Assembly: GCF_029937575.1 (NCBI RefSeq)
Contig: NZ_JAPYPS010000014.1
Span: 1-40,142 of the forward strand
DNA from: Nocardioides sp.
GTDB lineage: Bacteria; Actinomycetota; Actinomycetes; Propionibacteriales; Nocardioidaceae
Reading direction: 5' to 3'
Length of the DNA: 40,142 nucleotides
The notes beneath the pieces are model-generated. The model was not told the origin of the DNA. It searched no databases and saw only the letters and a list, made by a program, of their open reading frames with translations. The position numbers and the translations under genes are program-made. Below are positions 15,768 through 24,516 of the stretch, one piece after another (the first letter of the stretch is position 1; each line of letters begins with the position of its first letter).

Positions 15768-16165
15768 GCTCGCCTCCAGATCGGCAGGGTCAGGTCGTCG
15801 TCGATGCGGTTGAAGTCGACCTGTACGGCCATCCCCACCTCGACGTCGGCGATCTCGTCGTCGGGGACGTCCACAAGCTCGCCCAGCATCCGCAACCCCT
15901 CCTCGAGCTCGACGAGCACGAGCACGATGGGCAGCTCCTTGCCCGGGACCGGCGGGTGACGGTGGACGACGTAGGAGAAGACCGTGCCGCGGCCCGAGGC
16001 CACGACGTGCCCGCGGTCGAAGGCGCCGCAGTCGGGGCAGGTGGGGCCGGGCGGGAAGCGCAGCGACGCGCAGGCGTTGCAGGACTGGATCCGCAGCTCA
16101 CCGACTGCGGTGCCGTCCCAGAAGAACTGGGAGTCCCGGTTGACCATGGGTCGGGTGAGGCTCAT
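15764..16165 (-). CDS. DUF35/OB-fold partner of Ltp2, equivalent to the C-terminal part of ChsH2
   Basis: A 133-aa DUF35 protein: an N-terminal helix region (NRDSQFFWDGTAVGELRIQSC), a rubredoxin-like zinc ribbon with CNAC and CPDC spaced by ten residues, then the OB-fold strands (GRGTVFSYVVHRHPPVPGKELPIVLVLVELEEGLRMLGEL). In M. tuberculosis this domain is fused to the MaoC half in one ChsH2 chain, and as I recall that version lacks the cysteines. Here it is a separate gene with all four. It should hold Ltp2 in its active complex. ATGA overlaps join it to both neighbours. Confidence 0.87.
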   Translation of the reverse strand: MSLTRPMVNRDSQFFWDGTAVGELRIQSCNACASLRFPPGPTCPDCGAFDRGHVVASGRGTVFSYVVHRHPPVPGKELPIVLVLVELEEGLRMLGELVDVPDDEIADVEVGMAVQVDFNRIDDDLTLPIWRRA

Positions 16166-16701
16166 CCCTGCGCCTCCTCGGCGGCAGCGCCCTTCGGCAC
16201 GAACTTGAGCACCCGGAAGAGCATCGTCGCCACGACCTCGCTGGTCCCGTCGGAGCGGGCGGCGTACCAGGTGTTGCGCGACGTCACGAAGTAGCCGACC
16301 CCCATCCCGGTGGTCTTCGGCCCCACCACCGAGTCGAGCGCGGTGGTGACGCGGACGTGCTCACCCACCTTCAGGGTGCGGTGGTACTCCTGCTCGCAGT
16401 TGGTGCCGAGCACGGCCGTGTAGCCGGCCTCGGTGAGCACCTTCATCATCCCGTGCAGCGGGTCGTCGGCCGGCGGCTTGCCGCCCTGGCCGTACATCGT
16501 CCACACCTGGGCCATCGAGGGCGGAGCCTCGCCGGCCTTCCAGCGCGGGTCGGTGTTGCCCATCGCCTCGAGCCAGTTGTTGATCGTCGGCTGGTTGACC
16601 GGATCACGCGCCTCACGCTCGGCCGCCTCGCCGAGCGCCTTGATCCGCTCGGCCTCGGCCATGATCGCGTCGTGCCCCGACATCGAGGTGGGCCCGCTCA
16701 T
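16162..16701 (-). CDS. MaoC-like hydratase subunit, equivalent to the N-terminal part of ChsH2
   Basis: This 179-aa protein matches the MaoC half of mycobacterial ChsH2 (Rv3542c): NQPTINNWLEAMGNTDP, PPSMAQVWTMYGQGG, GYTAVLGTNCEQEYHRTLKVGEHV and SVVGPKTTGMGVGYFVTSRNTWY. It should combine with ChsH1 as the non-identical partner in the enoyl-CoA hydratase. The ORF is open much further upstream, but the ATG at 16701 gives an ATGA overlap with the acyl-CoA dehydrogenase stop and a family-like start. It ends in an acidic, alanine-rich tail (KGAAAEEAQG) exactly where the fused protein would continue into the DUF35 domain. This suggests fission of an ancestral gene, or the unfused ancestral state. 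Confidence 0.87.
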   Translation of the reverse strand: MSGPTSMSGHDAIMAEAERIKALGEAAEREARDPVNQPTINNWLEAMGNTDPRWKAGEAPPSMAQVWTMYGQGGKPPADDPLHGMMKVLTEAGYTAVLGTNCEQEYHRTLKVGEHVRVTTALDSVVGPKTTGMGVGYFVTSRNTWYAARSDGTSEVVATMLFRVLKFVPKGAAAEEAQG

Positions 16702-18929
16702 CGCGGCACCCGCGGCAGTGCGAGGCCGAACATCGCGATCAGCTCGCGCTGCACCTCCTGGACGCCACCACCGAAGGTGAGCACCAGGTTGCGCTTGATC
16801 TGGGCGTCGAAGTAGTCGACGAGTCGCTTGGTCTCCGGGTCGGCCGGGTCGCCGTAGCGGTGCACGAGCCCGATCAGGTCGGCGGCCACGTGCTGGACCT
16901 GGTCGGCGGCGAAGACCTTCGACGACGAGGCGTCGCCGACCGAGACCTCCCCCACGGCGGCTGCGCGGGCGACCTCCCAGTTGAGCAGCTCGTTGACCCG
17001 GAAGATCGCGGTCGCGCGACCCATCACCTCGCGTACGTCGGGACGGTCCATCACCCCGGCCGCCGTCGCCCACGTCGCGACCCGGTCGCGCAGCCCCTCG
17101 ATCCGCCCGGCCGGACCCAGCATCACGCGCTCGTGGTTGAGCTGGGTGGTGATCAGCTTCCAGCCCTGGTTCTCCTCGCCCACCAGCATCTCGACCGGCA
17201 CGCGCACGTCGTTGTAGTACGTCGCGTTGACGTGGTGCGACCCGTCGGCCGTGATGATCGGGGTGAACGAGTAGCCCGGGTCGGTGGTGTCGACGATGAG
17301 GATCGAGATGCCCTTGTGCTTGGGCGCGTCGGGGTCGGTGCGCACCGCCAGCCACACGTAGTCGGCCTGGTGGCCGCCGGTGGTCCACATCTTCTGCCCG
17401 TTGACGACGTAGTGGTCGCCGTCCCGTTTGGCGCTCGTGCGCAGCGCGGCCAGGTCGGTGCCGGCGTCCGGCTCGGAGTAGCCGATGGCGAAGTGCACGT
17501 CACCGGCCAGGATCCGCTGGAGGAACATCTCCTTCTGCAGGTCGGTGCCGTAGCGGATCAGGGTCGGCCCCACGGTCTGCAGGGTCACGGCCGGCAGGTG
17601 CACGTCGGCGTGCTGGGCCTCGTTGGCGAAGATCGTCTGCTCGATCTCGCCGAGCCCGTGGCCGCCGTACTCCTTCGGCCAGCCGACACCCATCCAGCCG
17701 TCCTCGCCCATCTGGCGCACGATCCGCTGGTAGGTGGGTCCGTGGCGGTCGCGCCCCATGTCGACGTGCTGGTCGTCGTCGGCCAGTCCGTGGAAGTAGG
17801 CGCGGATCTCGGCCTTCAGCTCGCGCTGGGCGGCGCTGAGCTCGAGGTTCTTGCTCGCGGAGTCCTCGATCGACACGTCGCCGGCGTGGGTGCCGAAGGC
17901 GTGCGCGATGTCCTTGGTCCAGGAGAAGTAGTGGTGCAGCGGGTAGGTCTCGTCGACGCCCATCCCGCCGTGCAGGTGGTGGCAGATGTGCAGGACCCGC
18001 GGAGCCTCGGTCGTGACCCAGTACGCCGCGACGGCGAGGTCGTCGGTCGCGTCGAGGTCGACGGAGACGCGCCAGGCGGCGTTCTCGGCCGCCAGGTCGA
18101 TCGTCCGGGCGCCGATGTAGATGTCGGCGGCCTGCATGGCCACCGCCTGGAACTGCGCGAGCGACCGGCCGAACTGCGTGCGCTCCTTGATGTACGCCGC
18201 CGTGAGGTCGCGCGCTCCGGCGACCACGCCGGCTGCGGTCAGCGCCAGTCCCGTCGTCGCGAGGTCCGTCAGGCGGCGTGCGGCGCCCGGCAGCAGTGCC
18301 TCGGCCGGCGCGTCCTCGAGCACCACTGTGTGCGTGGTCAGCCGAGCCGAGGAGCCGGACTCCAGCAACGTGACGCCGGGCCCCTGCGGGTCGACGAGCA
18401 CGACCACCGCGTCGTCGCCGTCGCGGGCCGTCACGAGCAGACGTCGCGCCTGGTCGGCGTAGGTGACGCCGACCTTGCGGCCGCTCACCGTCCCGTCGCG
18501 GTAGGTGCTCGTCGGCAGCGTGCGGTCGCCCACCCCGCGTCCGACCTCCCGCACGGCCGGGGTCAGGATCAGGTCGCCGCTGGCCACGCCGGGCAGGAGG
18601 GCCTCCTGCTGGCTCGCGGTCCCGTGCGTCGCCAGGGTCAGCACCCCGCAGCACAGCGTCTCCCAGGCCGGCAGGTGCAGGGCACGCGTGCCGGTCTCGC
18701 GCAGCAGCACCCCGACCTCCGGCAGGCCGAGCCCCTCGCCGCCGTACGCCTCGGGGACGGGCAGCGACAGGAGGCCGGCCGAGGCCAGTGCCTTCCAGTC
18801 CGCGTCGCGGTCCAGGGCCTCGCGGGCGACGCTGCGGACGGCGTCCAACGCCTCGTCGCGCTCGGTCGAACCAGCGTCGTTCACGGTGTATCCGTCCACT
18901 GCCACAGGTGCTCCTCGGGGTGCTGTCAT
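16698..18929 (-). CDS. fused acyl-CoA dehydrogenase ChsE1-ChsE2 (FadE28-FadE29)
   Basis: A 743-aa protein made of two acyl-CoA dehydrogenase domains. Residues about 20-350 resemble FadE28/ChsE1 (WKALASAGLLSLPVPEAYGGEGLGL, ERTQFGRSLAQFQAV, ICHHLHGGMGVDETYPLHHYFSWTKD). Residues about 363-743 resemble FadE29/ChsE2 (QRELKAEIRAYFHGL, GYSEPDAGTDLAALRT, NGQKMWTTGGHQADYVWLA, LNHERVMLGPAGR, LVLTFGGGVQEVQRELIA). In M. tuberculosis these are two separate chains (about 340 and 390 aa) forming an alpha2beta2 enzyme that dehydrogenates the 3-carbon side-chain CoA thioester. Here one chain should form the equivalent dimer. The linker (THAGDVSIEDSASKN) is short. First gene of the igr-type operon. The ATG at 18929 is 20 bp from a KstR box. 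Confidence 0.9.
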   Translation of the reverse strand: MTAPRGAPVAVDGYTVNDAGSTERDEALDAVRSVAREALDRDADWKALASAGLLSLPVPEAYGGEGLGLPEVGVLLRETGTRALHLPAWETLCCGVLTLATHGTASQQEALLPGVASGDLILTPAVREVGRGVGDRTLPTSTYRDGTVSGRKVGVTYADQARRLLVTARDGDDAVVVLVDPQGPGVTLLESGSSARLTTHTVVLEDAPAEALLPGAARRLTDLATTGLALTAAGVVAGARDLTAAYIKERTQFGRSLAQFQAVAMQAADIYIGARTIDLAAENAAWRVSVDLDATDDLAVAAYWVTTEAPRVLHICHHLHGGMGVDETYPLHHYFSWTKDIAHAFGTHAGDVSIEDSASKNLELSAAQRELKAEIRAYFHGLADDDQHVDMGRDRHGPTYQRIVRQMGEDGWMGVGWPKEYGGHGLGEIEQTIFANEAQHADVHLPAVTLQTVGPTLIRYGTDLQKEMFLQRILAGDVHFAIGYSEPDAGTDLAALRTSAKRDGDHYVVNGQKMWTTGGHQADYVWLAVRTDPDAPKHKGISILIVDTTDPGYSFTPIITADGSHHVNATYYNDVRVPVEMLVGEENQGWKLITTQLNHERVMLGPAGRIEGLRDRVATWATAAGVMDRPDVREVMGRATAIFRVNELLNWEVARAAAVGEVSVGDASSSKVFAADQVQHVAADLIGLVHRYGDPADPETKRLVDYFDAQIKRNLVLTFGGGVQEVQRELIAMFGLALPRVPR

Positions 18930-18948
18930 CCACGCCGTACCGCGAAAC

Positions 18949-18962
18949 TGTAACCTGTTCTA
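18949..18962. promoter_or_regulatory. KstR box between the igr operon and the alpha/beta hydrolase
   Basis: TGTAACCTGTTCTA fits TnnAACnnGTTnnA, the core of the KstR operator known from mycobacteria. It lies in the 84-bp divergent region and so could control the operon on the minus strand, the plus-strand hydrolase, or both. Confidence 0.8.
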
Positions 18963-19013
18963 GTCCGGGGCGGCCATGCCCACCGGCGTGGAGACGAGTC
19001 GAGAGGCGGACCG

Positions 19014-19931
19014 ATGAGCAAGTCGAGCAGCCTGTCCCCCGTGACCATGCTGCGCAACCGGGTCTACGTGCCCTTCGTCCAGATCCCGCCAGGCTCCCTC
19101 GTCGAGCTGCCAGGACGCGGCACGACGTACGTCACCGACACCCCCGGGCCGGACGAGCACTCCCCGACGATCGTGCTCCTCCATGCCCTGGGGTGCACCG
19201 GCCTGCTGACCTGGTTCCCGGCGATCGACGCACTGTCGCGTCGCTTCCGCGTCGTGACGCTGGACCAGAGGTGGCACGGCCGGGGGATCACCGACGACGA
19301 CTTCTCCCTCTACGACTGCGCCGACGACGTCGCCGCCCTCATCGACGAGCTCGACCTGCGCGACGTCATCGTCGTGGGCTACTCGATGGGCGGTGTCGTC
19401 GCCCAACGCGTGTGGCGCCAGCACGGCGACAAGATCCAAGGTCTCGTGCTCTGCTCGACGACGGACAAGTTCCAGCTCAACCTGGTCGAGCGGGGCTTCT
19501 TCACGGGGATGGGCACCACCATGATGGGCCTGCGTGGCCTGTCCCGCTCGGCGACCATCACGCGCGCCGCCCGCGCCGCGGCGTCGGCTGCCGACCTGGC
19601 TCCCACCGACATGGGCGAGTGGGCGCTGGCGGAGTTCAGGTCGACGAGCCCGTGGGCGGTCGGTCAGGCTCTCGCCGCCCTGGGTCGTCACCACTCACGC
19701 CCGTGGCTCGGGCGCATCGACGTCCCGACGGCCGTGGTCGTGACCACCAAGGACCGCGTGATCCCGGCCGCCCGGCAGCACGCCCTGGCCCGCGCGATCC
19801 CCGGCGCGACGGTGCACCTGGTCGAGTCCGGGCACGCGGCGTGCGTGCTGGAGTCGGAGAAGTTCGTGCCCGCACTGCTCGAGGCGGTTGCCACGGTCAA
19901 CGCGCGACGCCGGGACTTCCAGCGCCGCTGA
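19014..19931 (+). CDS. alpha/beta hydrolase
   Basis: A 305-aa alpha/beta hydrolase. TIVLLHALGCTGLLTWFPAI is the oxyanion strand region, VVTLDQRWHGRG is the next core strand, VVGYSMGGVVAQRVW gives nucleophile serine 124, VVTTKDRVIPA the acid, and LVESGHAACVLE the histidine. It is of the epoxide hydrolase/lipase type rather than a clear HsaD (meta-cleavage product hydrolase), which has a different N-terminal pattern. ATG 19014 follows a purine-rich GAGAGGCGGA. It shares the KstR box with the divergent igr operon, so it may hydrolyse a steroid- or lipid-derived ester; the substrate is unknown. Confidence 0.85.
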   Translation: MSKSSSLSPVTMLRNRVYVPFVQIPPGSLVELPGRGTTYVTDTPGPDEHSPTIVLLHALGCTGLLTWFPAIDALSRRFRVVTLDQRWHGRGITDDDFSLYDCADDVAALIDELDLRDVIVVGYSMGGVVAQRVWRQHGDKIQGLVLCSTTDKFQLNLVERGFFTGMGTTMMGLRGLSRSATITRAARAAASAADLAPTDMGEWALAEFRSTSPWAVGQALAALGRHHSRPWLGRIDVPTAVVVTTKDRVIPAARQHALARAIPGATVHLVESGHAACVLESEKFVPALLEAVATVNARRRDFQRR

Positions 19932-19940
19932 GCCGGGCCG

Positions 19941-21386
19941 CTACTCCTTCTTCGCCCGAGTGCTGGGAGCGCTCCGGATCGGCGTGGCCGTGGCCTCGAG
20001 GTTCCTCACGGCATCGCGCAACCGCTCCAGCTCGAGGGGGAAGTGCCGCACCAGCGCGTCGACGTCGGGCATCGACTCCCGACAGGCGATCACCCCGACG
20101 TGCACCTTGCCGTCGTTGGAGGCGACCGTGATGTTGAGCCCGGCTCCGTGGAAGACCGGCCCGAGGGGATGCATCGCGGAGATCCGCCCGCCCATGAAGT
20201 AGAGCGGCATGGGCGGTCCCGGGACGTTGGAGATCACCAGGTTGTGCACGACCGGGTGCTTCTCGGCCAGGCGCAGCCCGGCGTAGGCGCGCACCGCGAG
20301 CCCGAAGGTGCGCGGCACCGCGAACTCCGCCCAGTCCTGCAGCGAGTCGGCGCTGATCGCGTCGTGGTGCTCGCGAGCGTTCTTGTTGGCCGCCGCCATG
20401 TCGCCCAGCCGCTCGAGAGGGTCCTCGGTGTCGGTCCCCAGGCGAGCGAACAGCGAGGACACCTTGTTGGCTCCCCCGGTACGGCGTGAGTGCTCACGCA
20501 CCGAGACCGGCACCGAGGCCAGCAGCGAGGCCTCCGGGAGCTCACCCCGCTCGTCGAGGTAGGCACGCAGCGCACCTCCCGAGACGGCCAGGACCACGTC
20601 GTTGACGGTCGTGCCCGTCGCGGACTTGACCGAGCGGATGTCGTCGAGGCTCATCTCGCACAGACCGATCGTGCGATGGCCGGTGATCGTGCCGTTGAAG
20701 GAGGTGCGCGGGGCGGTGAGAGGCGCAGCCATCGCTGTGCCGGCACGGGCACGACCGATCGTGCGGGCGACGGTCCGACCCGTGGGAGCGAGGATCTTGG
20801 CCGCGTGCACGGGCAGCGACAGCTTGCTGGCCACGGCGCGACCGAGCAGCTCACGCGCGCCGACGTCGCGTCCGTGCTCCGCCACCGGCGGCGCGAGCGG
20901 CGCCTGGTCGGCCTCGAGCGAGCAGAGGTGGGAGAGCAGGTTGGAGCCGGAGACCCCGTCGACGGTGGCGTGGTGCATCTTGAGGAACACCACGACCTTG
21001 CCGTCGTCGTAGCCCTCGATGATCCACATCTCCCACAGCGGCCGCGAGCGGTCGAGCGGCAGTCCGGCCAGGTGACCGGTCAACGACGTGAGCTCGCGGT
21101 ACCCGCCGGGCTGAGGCAGCGCGAGGCGGTGGACGTGGCGCTCGATGTCGAACTGGCGGTCCCGCACCCAGATCGGATGGTCCAGGCCGAGGGGCACCCG
21201 GCGCAGCTTCTTGGTGAAGGCCGGCACGTCGCGCACCTGCTCCTCGATCGCGGACTGCATCGCCTCGAAGGAGTACGGCGTCGGCATCGTCGAGGGATCG
21301 ACCACGATGACCCCACACACGTGCATCAGCTGCGCCGGCGTCTCGAGGTAGAGGAAGCTCGCATCGAGCCCGGACAAGCGATCCAT
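19941..21386 (-). CDS. wax ester synthase/diacylglycerol acyltransferase (WS/DGAT) family
   Basis: A 481-aa protein with the acyltransferase signature HHATVDG (H138, H139, D143, G144), the start MDRLSGLDASFLYLETPAQLMHVCGV, and the late NVPGPPMPLYFMGGRISAMHPLGPVFHGAGLNITVAS. These enzymes join acyl-CoA to alcohols or diacylglycerol to make storage lipids. The ATG at 21386 is chosen over 21413 because homologues begin MDRLSGLD and GAGGA lies just upstream. An exact KstR palindrome lies 39 bp before the start, so lipid storage seems tied to steroid supply. A LipM/LipQ-like esterase gene diverges from it, a pairing also seen in mycobacteria. Confidence 0.92.
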   Translation of the reverse strand: MDRLSGLDASFLYLETPAQLMHVCGVIVVDPSTMPTPYSFEAMQSAIEEQVRDVPAFTKKLRRVPLGLDHPIWVRDRQFDIERHVHRLALPQPGGYRELTSLTGHLAGLPLDRSRPLWEMWIIEGYDDGKVVVFLKMHHATVDGVSGSNLLSHLCSLEADQAPLAPPVAEHGRDVGARELLGRAVASKLSLPVHAAKILAPTGRTVARTIGRARAGTAMAAPLTAPRTSFNGTITGHRTIGLCEMSLDDIRSVKSATGTTVNDVVLAVSGGALRAYLDERGELPEASLLASVPVSVREHSRRTGGANKVSSLFARLGTDTEDPLERLGDMAAANKNAREHHDAISADSLQDWAEFAVPRTFGLAVRAYAGLRLAEKHPVVHNLVISNVPGPPMPLYFMGGRISAMHPLGPVFHGAGLNITVASNDGKVHVGVIACRESMPDVDALVRHFPLELERLRDAVRNLEATATPIRSAPSTRAKKE

Positions 21387-21424
21387 GAATCCATCCTCAA
21401 CGTGGTGCGGCACCGACGGCCAAC

Positions 21425-21438
21425 TAGAACATGTTCTA
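21425..21438. promoter_or_regulatory. KstR box upstream of the WS/DGAT gene
   Basis: TAGAACATGTTCTA is a perfect 14-bp palindrome matching TnnAACnnGTTnnA. It lies in the divergent region between the WS/DGAT gene and the esterase gene, nearer to the former. Confidence 0.85.
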
Positions 21439-21465
21439 TCTGCTCAACGACGACCGGGTGGCGGG

Positions 21466-21479
21466 GGTCACGCGTGACC
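21466..21479. promoter_or_regulatory. 14-bp palindrome upstream of the esterase gene
   Basis: GGTCACGCGTGACC is a perfect palindrome, unrelated to the KstR box, 66 bp before the esterase ATG. A second regulator may bind here. It could also be chance in GC-rich DNA. Confidence 0.35.
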
Positions 21480-21545
21480 GGCGTCTCAGTCTCACCCACC
21501 TGCCGCGCGGACACACCCGGTAAGACGCTGGCCTACATTCGAGGC

Positions 21546-22817
21546 ATGGGATTCCGACGCCGCCAGCTCGTCACCGCAGCGCTCACCGCGAACGCCCTAC
21601 GCCCGCTTCCGGGCTTCCGCACCGGGATCCCCGCATTCTTCGCCGGGTGGCTGAGCGGTGAGCTGGCGCCGCACCTGCTGGCCGCCACCGCCGTCGACTC
21701 CCTCGCCCACGCCACTCGCCCGAACGGCGGCCGTCGTGACCGAGCCGGGCTCGCGCTGGCCGGCGCCAGCGCTGCCGGGCTCGCCCTCCTGGTCGCGCAG
21801 AGCCGCCGCAGTCAGCAGATCGCCGAGGGGGCACTGGCCGAGGCACTGGGCGCCGACTACCAGGACGCGCTGGACGCCCGACCGACCCCCGCGGAGCTCG
21901 CCATCCCCTGGCGCTCGCTGGTCAACCCGTTCCGCAACCCCACGACCGACGTCGTGGTCGAGCGCGACATCGCCTACAACGACCGCGGCAGGCGGGGCTT
22001 CCTCGACGTCTACCGGCCGGCGGCCGGCGCCAGCAACGCTCCCGTGCTGCTCCAGGTGCACGGGGGCGGGTGGACGATCGGCAACAAGGACCAGCAGGGC
22101 CTGCCCCTGATGAAGCACCTGGCCGCCAAGGGATGGGTGTGCGTCGCGATCAACTACCGCTTGGCGCCGCGCGATGCCTTCCCGGCCCACATCATCGACG
22201 TCAAGCAGGCGATCGCCTGGATCCGAGAGCACATCGCCTCGTACGGCGGGGACCCGACGTACCTCGCGATCACCGGTGGCTCTGCCGGCGGTCACCTGTG
22301 CTCCCTGGCGGCGCTGACCGCCGACGACCCGGCGTGGCAGCCCGGCTTCGAGGACGCCGACACCTCCGTGCAGTGCGCCGTGCCGCACTACGGCGTCTAC
22401 GACTTCGCCGGCGCCAGCGGCCTGCGCAGCGCCGAGCTGATGCGCGACCGGTTCCTGGCCCCGCGCGTGCTGAAGCGGACCTTCAGAGACGACCCGGCGG
22501 CGTTCGAGGCTGCCTCCCCACTGCTCCGGATCACCCCGTCCGCACCGGACTTCTTCGTCCTGCACGGCTCGCACGACAGCCTGGTGGACGTGCGCCAGGC
22601 CCGTCAGTTCGTCGAGCGTCTCAAGGAGACGTCCGAGCAGAGCGTGGTCTACGCCGAGCTGCCCGGCGCCCAGCACGCCTTCGACGTGTTCCCATCGATC
22701 CGGTCGGCGCACGTCGTGCGCGCCATCGACCGCTACCTGCACTGGCACTGGAACACCTGGCGGGCGGGTCTCGACCACGAGGCCGAGCTCAGCGAGGAGT
22801 CCCAGAACCCGGGCTGA
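21546..22817 (+). CDS. LipM/LipQ-like esterase with N-terminal membrane segments
   Basis: A 423-aa protein. Residues 1-95 hold hydrophobic stretches (FFAGWLSGELAPHLLAATAV, AGLALAGASAAGLALLVAQS) that likely anchor it in the membrane. The rest is an alpha/beta hydrolase of the hormone-sensitive-lipase type with VHGGGWTIGNKDQQGL (oxyanion hole), GGSAGGHLCSLAAL (serine 246), LHGSHDSLVDV (acid) and PGAQHAFDVF (histidine). The mycobacterial LipC/LipM/LipO/LipQ proteins have this architecture and also neighbour WS/DGAT genes, as here. TACATT six bases before the ATG could be a -10 element giving a leaderless message. The substrate is probably an acyl ester; not proven. Confidence 0.9.
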   Translation: MGFRRRQLVTAALTANALRPLPGFRTGIPAFFAGWLSGELAPHLLAATAVDSLAHATRPNGGRRDRAGLALAGASAAGLALLVAQSRRSQQIAEGALAEALGADYQDALDARPTPAELAIPWRSLVNPFRNPTTDVVVERDIAYNDRGRRGFLDVYRPAAGASNAPVLLQVHGGGWTIGNKDQQGLPLMKHLAAKGWVCVAINYRLAPRDAFPAHIIDVKQAIAWIREHIASYGGDPTYLAITGGSAGGHLCSLAALTADDPAWQPGFEDADTSVQCAVPHYGVYDFAGASGLRSAELMRDRFLAPRVLKRTFRDDPAAFEAASPLLRITPSAPDFFVLHGSHDSLVDVRQARQFVERLKETSEQSVVYAELPGAQHAFDVFPSIRSAHVVRAIDRYLHWHWNTWRAGLDHEAELSEESQNPG

Positions 22818-22869
22818 TACCCCCGGCGGTTTGCCCTCGCAATGCCGGGACCCGTGCCAGACTTTGCCC

Positions 22870-24510
22870 ATGGCAGCGGCCCCGCGCATCTGCGCGGCGC
22901 TGGCCGCGGTCTTCGCGCTGAGCGCTGCCTCGGTCGCCTTCTCGCCTGAGGGCTCCGACGTCGCGGCCTTCTGGCCGGCCGCCGGTGTCGGCTCCGGGCT
23001 CCTCGCCCTGAGTCCCGTGCGCCGCTGGCCGCTGCTCGCCGCCGCTCTCGTCGTCGTGGCCGCGGCGGCCAACATGGTCAGTGGACGAGAGCCCGGGGTC
23101 GCGCTGCTGTTCGGGATCGCCAACACCTCGGAGAACCTCGTCGTGGCCGTGGCGCTGGGGGCACACCGGGCCCGGCCCTGGTTGCGCACCCGCGCAGATC
23201 TGGGTCGGCTGATCCTCGCCGGCCTCCTCGGGGCGATCACCGCAGGCGTGCTGGCCTCGGCCACCGTGGTGGCGCTGCGTGAGGGCACCTTCGTCCAGGT
23301 CGCCTCCAACGTGGCGGCCTCGCACGCGGCGTCCGAGCTCCTGGTGCTCCCCATGCTGCTCGTCCTGTGGGACCCACGCTCGCGGCAGCCTCACACCTCG
23401 GCGCCGCTGCTGCGCGTGGTCATGGCGGGGGCGGCCCTTGCCGCGTTCGCCGTCGTGCACCTCGACGGTCAGGAGCTGCCGCTCGCCTTCCTCCCGTTCC
23501 TGTTCCTGGTCGCGTGCGCCCAGCTGCTGTCCCTGCGCGGGCTGGCGGTCGTCGCCCTGGGCTGCGGCTTCGTGGTCACGATCCTCACCGCGTACGGCGG
23601 TGGCCCCTTCGCGGCAGCCGGGCTCGAGGCGAGCACCGTCGGAGCCCTCGTCCAGCTCGACCTGGTCGTCATCGCCCTGGTCTCCTACCCGCTGGGGATC
23701 GCCATCGCCCAGACCGCCGCCTCGACGGCCGCCGTACAGCGGGAGCAACGCGCCCTGCGGGCGGCCTTGGAGCGCGAGGAACGAGCCGTCACCCGCCTGC
23801 ACGAGATCGACCGGGTGCGCTCGGAGTTCCTGACCACGATCAGCCACGAGCTGCGCACGCCGCTGGCCAGCGTCCTCGGCTTCACCCAGATGCTCGCGGA
23901 CGGCGACGTGGGAGCGACCACCCCCGAGCAGGACGCCGTGCTGCGCCGGATCGATCGGGGCGCCCACCGACTGAGCGGGCTGGTGGACAACGTCCTGTCC
24001 ATCTCCCGACCCGAGGCCGTCGAGGCAGTCCCCCAGCGGCACACCCCCGTGGAGATCGCGACCGTGCTGGAGCACGCCCTCCAGGCGATCGAGCACCTCG
24101 TCTGGGATCGAGAGCTGGACCTGCGCGTGGGCCCCGTGCGGGACGGCACCCTCGTCGTCGGGGACGCCGAGAGCCTGGAGCGGGCGGTGGTCAACCTCCT
24201 CAGCAACGCCGTGAAGTTCACCCCCGACGGCGGCCGCATCGACGTCAGCACGGAGGTGCTGGAGGGGCCGGCGGGCAGGCAGGTGCAGGTCGCCGTCCGG
24301 GACACCGGGATCGGCATCGCCGCCCGTGACCAGGAGTCGCTCTTCGAACGGTTCTTCCGCGCTGAGGCGGCCGTCGCCGCGAGCGTCCCCGGCACCGGCC
24401 TCGGACTCAGCATCGTCAAGGACATCGTCGAGGACCACGGAGGCACCGTGACGGTGATCTCCGCCCTGGGCGAGGGCACGACGGTGCTCCTGCGACTGAC
24501 TGCGCCCTGA
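22870..24510 (+). CDS. MASE1-type sensor histidine kinase
   Basis: A 546-aa sensor kinase. Residues 1-285 hold a multi-helix membrane region whose FWPAAGVGSGLLAL and later helices resemble the MASE1 sensory domain. A coiled segment (QREQRALRAALEREERAV) leads to the HisKA domain with FLTTISHELRTPLASVLGFTQML (H326). The ATPase domain has NLLSNAVKFTPDGG (N box), DTGIGI (G1), LFERFFRA (F box) and GTGLGLSIVKDI (G2). All functional boxes are intact. The start at 22870 is one option; 22831 would add 13 residues. It converges on the response regulator gene six bases away, a likely cognate partner on the other strand. Confidence 0.9.
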   Translation: MAAAPRICAALAAVFALSAASVAFSPEGSDVAAFWPAAGVGSGLLALSPVRRWPLLAAALVVVAAAANMVSGREPGVALLFGIANTSENLVVAVALGAHRARPWLRTRADLGRLILAGLLGAITAGVLASATVVALREGTFVQVASNVAASHAASELLVLPMLLVLWDPRSRQPHTSAPLLRVVMAGAALAAFAVVHLDGQELPLAFLPFLFLVACAQLLSLRGLAVVALGCGFVVTILTAYGGGPFAAAGLEASTVGALVQLDLVVIALVSYPLGIAIAQTAASTAAVQREQRALRAALEREERAVTRLHEIDRVRSEFLTTISHELRTPLASVLGFTQMLADGDVGATTPEQDAVLRRIDRGAHRLSGLVDNVLSISRPEAVEAVPQRHTPVEIATVLEHALQAIEHLVWDRELDLRVGPVRDGTLVVGDAESLERAVVNLLSNAVKFTPDGGRIDVSTEVLEGPAGRQVQVAVRDTGIGIAARDQESLFERFFRAEAAVAASVPGTGLGLSIVKDIVEDHGGTVTVISALGEGTTVLLRLTAP

Positions 24511-24516
24511 GCTGAG

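Noticed and set aside
16860..18953. 697-codon plus-strand frame opposite the fused acyl-CoA dehydrogenase
   Set aside because: Composition is Val/His/Gly/Arg-rich antisense; the minus strand has unmistakable dehydrogenase domains.
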